Shown: one piece after another, positions 61,169 through 63,064 of the stretch
How positions within the stretch are numbered: the stretch's first letter is position 1
How the letters are laid out: each line of letters begins with the position of its first letter
Assembly: GCA_050331715.1 (NCBI GenBank)
Contig: JBHJGO010000025.1
Location: 1-63,064 of the forward strand
Length of the DNA stretch: 63,064 bases
Direction: 5' to 3'
From: JBHJGO01 sp050331715
GTDB lineage: Bacteria; Cyanobacteriota; Cyanobacteriia; Cyanobacteriales; Microcoleaceae
Position numbers and translations under genes: made by a program
Notes under the pieces: model-generated
What the model was told of the DNA's origin: nothing
The model's database searches: none
What the model saw: only the letters and a program-made list of their open reading frames with translations

Positions 61169-61693
61169 CTAGGGGTCAGGAGTGTCTGTGATCCTATTAA
61201 CGTAGGGGTGATAGTTATTGGTTTTGTAGGAGCCAACCCAAATTTCGTAGGTTCCCGACATCAATTGGCCCGCAATGCCGGGATTCATGTCGGTGTAGTC
61301 ATCATTGCACCAGCTTCCGCCTGGCCCTCGAACCACCAGGACTGTATCCGCACTACTTTTCACTCTGAAGCTCAGGTATTTGAAGAAGCTGGTTAGGTCA
61401 ATGGTATGGTCGGGCTTTTCATCTACGAAACCAACACAAGGGCCTGTGGGTGTATCATCTCGTCCAGCGGTTGCTTCTGAGGCCACCATACCCCCACTGA
61501 GGCCACGAACCGTCAGGGGATCAGGGGTGAATTCTGGGGAGATCGTCACATTCTCAAACATCGGAATTGAGTTTGATTGACGGGGCTGAGTTCGAGCTGG
61601 AGCAACCAAAGCCAAAAGGCCGCCAATACCCATGGCAAGATTTACGGCAACCCCAAATGCAAACCAGTTAACGCGGCCTTTGTTCCTTCTCAT
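61169..61693 (-). CDS. secreted protein of unknown function
   Basis: A 174-residue protein with a signal peptide (FAFGVAVNLAMGIGGLLALVAPART). The mature part has short beta-rich stretches such as GPCVGFVDEKPDHTIDLTSFFKYLSFRVKSSADT and VLVVRGPGGSWCNDD, which look like a pre-peptidase C-terminal-type beta sandwich found in secreted cyanobacterial proteins. Two Cys could form a disulfide. Function unknown. Confidence 0.7.
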   Translation of the reverse strand: MRRNKGRVNWFAFGVAVNLAMGIGGLLALVAPARTQPRQSNSIPMFENVTISPEFTPDPLTVRGLSGGMVASEATAGRDDTPTGPCVGFVDEKPDHTIDLTSFFKYLSFRVKSSADTVLVVRGPGGSWCNDDYTDMNPGIAGQLMSGTYEIWVGSYKTNNYHPYVNRITDTPDP

Positions 61694-61822
61694 GGTTTCC
61701 TCGGATACCTGCTTCAGATATTTGCCTCAAACAATTGCTTCGGGCGCTGATCTTCAAAATCTGGAAAAAAGCTCAGGGTCAAATCCCCTGTCGCGATTCA
61801 AGTCGCCTGAGTTATGGATCTG

Positions 61823-61851
61823 GGAGGTGTGGCGCAGTACACCACACCTCC
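61823..61851. terminator. 10-bp stem hairpin between two minus-strand genes
   Basis: GGAGGTGTGG and CCACACCTCC enclose a 9-base loop, about 110 bp past the stop of the CAAD gene and 130 bp before the start of the secreted-protein gene on the minus strand. No T-run; possible terminator. The rest of 61694-61959 holds no gene. Confidence 0.5.
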
Positions 61852-61959
61852 TACACTCTAACAGCGTGAAAAACACTGTATGGGAGAACTAGGGATTAAT
61901 GACATTAAATTTAGAGCTTGATGACTAGAATCGTATTCAACCTATACAGGTAAGTTATT

Positions 61960-63064
61960 CTAGAGAGTCTTGTCGCCGACAATATCCTTTCTAAAGGATT
62001 CCCATCGCTGAGACAATTCCTGACGAGTTTCTGACCGTAGCAAATAACGGTAGATAAACCAGCCAGAATAACCCAGGCCAATGGTCTGAAAGACAGGCTT
62101 AACCAATGGAATTCCATTCAGGACATCCACTAAACCAATCAAAACTCTGACAGTCACCAAAAAGGCCAGCAGTAATCCAATTGTGATTAATGGACGCTGA
62201 TAATCATTCAAAAACTTCCCGAAGTTTTCTGGTAAGTCAGAGATGTAAGAAACTACTTTGTTCTTCGCGGACTCCATTTCCTTTTCAGGGGATTCAGTTG
62301 ACATAGACTGCTCCATCCTAACGTTTGCTGATGAAGTAGATGGTACCCATGCAGGTGTGCTTGGCTTTCTATCTACGTTCGGTTCTGATTTAACCACAGG
62401 TTCCGACACTTTAGCGGGTGTAAACTTAACTTCTGCTGCTACAGGCTTGCTCTGAGGCTGATTTGCGACTGGTTTGAATACAATAGGAGAAGCGACCTTG
62501 GGTACTTCTGGTTCCACGGGTTTGATGGATGGAGTCGGTTCTTCTGACTTTGGCCGTACGAGAGCCGCTTTAATTTCCGGTTCAGCAGGTTCAACAGTCG
62601 CAGCAGATTCTTCCTCAACCTCTGGTTCAGCAGTCTTAACGGCAACGGCAGGTTCCGCTTCAGGTGCAACAGGTTCTTGCTTAACTTCGGGTTCAGGTTC
62701 CTCTGACTTGGCAACAGGAATTGCAGGAGCCGCTTTAATTTCCGGTTCAGCAGGTTCAACAGTCGCGGCAGATTCTTCCTCAACCTCTGGTTCAGCAGGC
62801 TTAACAGCAACAGGTTCAACTTCCGGTTCAGTAGATTCTTGCTTAACTTCGGGTTCAGGTTCCTCTGACTTGGCAACAGACGTTACAAGCTCTTCCTTAG
62901 CTTCTGGTTCAGAAGACTCAACGGCAGCAACAGGTTCCGCTTCAGGCACAGCAAGTTCTTGCTTAACTTCAGGCTTGGGTTCCTCTGACTCGGCAACAGA
63001 AATTGCAGGAGTCGCTTTAGCTTCCGGTTCAGCAGGTTTAACAGTCGTGGCAGATTCTTCCTCA
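61960..63064 (-). CDS. CAAD-domain membrane protein with repetitive acidic N terminus (partial)
   Basis: The C-terminal 100 residues are a CAAD domain with two membrane helices (PLITIGLLLAFLVTVRVLIG and TIGLGYSGWFIYRYLL), then a charged tail. In cyanobacteria this domain is appended to some aminoacyl-tRNA synthetases and anchors them in thylakoids; stand-alone CAAD proteins also exist, and no synthetase sequence is seen here. Before it lie at least 230 residues of imperfect repeats of Pro, Glu, Ala, Lys and Val (PEVEEESAATVEPAEPEIKA type). An internal GTG at 62949 is not the start: the frame is open to the window edge, so the N terminus is outside. Confidence 0.82.
   Translation of the reverse strand, partial: EEESATTVKPAEPEAKATPAISVAESEEPKPEVKQELAVPEAEPVAAVESSEPEAKEELVTSVAKSEEPEPEVKQESTEPEVEPVAVKPAEPEVEEESAATVEPAEPEIKAAPAIPVAKSEEPEPEVKQEPVAPEAEPAVAVKTAEPEVEEESAATVEPAEPEIKAALVRPKSEEPTPSIKPVEPEVPKVASPIVFKPVANQPQSKPVAAEVKFTPAKVSEPVVKSEPNVDRKPSTPAWVPSTSSANVRMEQSMSTESPEKEMESAKNKVVSYISDLPENFGKFLNDYQRPLITIGLLLAFLVTVRVLIGLVDVLNGIPLVKPVFQTIGLGYSGWFIYRYLLRSETRQELSQRWESFRKDIVGDKTL

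Noticed and set aside
62439..62876. Leu/Arg/Asn-rich frame overlapping the CAAD gene
   Set aside because: Shadow of the repetitive Pro/Glu region in another frame.

Overview
The window is chromosomal DNA from a cyanobacterium. Evidence: copies of the HIP1 octamer GCGATCGC throughout (e.g. 3010, 6217, 8507, 14322, 27635, 44548, 56979), phylloquinone gene menD, a CAAD-domain protein, a CpcT/CpeT-type protein, a cyanobacterial RRM protein, DUF4359 and a Ski2-like helicase. The genus cannot be fixed. DnaE is contiguous at the site where many cyanobacteria carry the DnaE split intein.

Layout. 1-9.8 kb: flavin-binding PPOX-fold protein, a TPR protein fused to a degenerate M48 peptidase, an RRM protein with a long leader, a sulfotransferase beside two tandem GT2 glycosyltransferases (the first frameshifted), smpB and fumC. 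9.8-15.4 kb: menD and dnaE; dnaE has an in-frame TAA near its 3' end. 15.5-17.3 kb: a MerR regulator with a textbook 19-bp-spacer promoter, a tautomerase and a small unknown gene. 17.5-27.8 kb: the most unusual region, a SsuABC/TauABC-like importer (binding protein with a possible NosL-like tail), a LysR regulator fused to a second copy of that binding-protein fold, an AprA-like flavoprotein, an AprB-like two-cluster ferredoxin, a HEAT-repeat protein and an Mrp-type Fe-S carrier ATPase (interrupted by a TAG). I read this as an import-and-redox module for a sulfonate-like or other small oxyanion, regulated by a cytoplasmic copy of its own binding protein. 27.8-37.5 kb: alpha-hydroxyacid oxidase, DOPA-dioxygenase-like protein, polA, TMEM14-like protein, DUF815 ATPase, sppA, aroH, a CDF metal exporter and gatC. 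37.6-45 kb: a TpsB/FhaC-type porin, DUF389 protein, CpcT/CpeT-like lipoprotein, active M48 peptidase, DUF4359, YacP-like NYN protein and N-formylglutamate amidohydrolase. 45.06-46.89 kb: an IS200/IS605 element with divergent tnpA and tnpB. 47-55 kb: XPB-like helicase, COG3146 acyltransferase, trpF, purN, an orphan sugar-type permease, an LpxB-like glycosyltransferase and a GT4 enzyme. 55-63 kb: an RHH regulator with an iterated operator-like array, Ski2-like helicase, an antitoxin with a truncated VapC toxin, sbcD, hisE, a secreted protein and a CAAD protein that runs off the right edge.

Repeats. There is a pair of ~114-bp MITE-like elements (17487 and 52199), a REP-like family (16471, 19320, 25318, 37201), and several short tandem arrays with 12-15 bp units, mostly 13 bp, in intergenic DNA. 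One 13-bp array contains the sppA start codon.

Three genes (a GT2 gene, dnaE, mrp) carry single point lesions in otherwise well-conserved reading frames. Since dnaE is normally essential, either sequence error or very recent mutation must be considered. No rRNA, tRNA or CRISPR array was seen.
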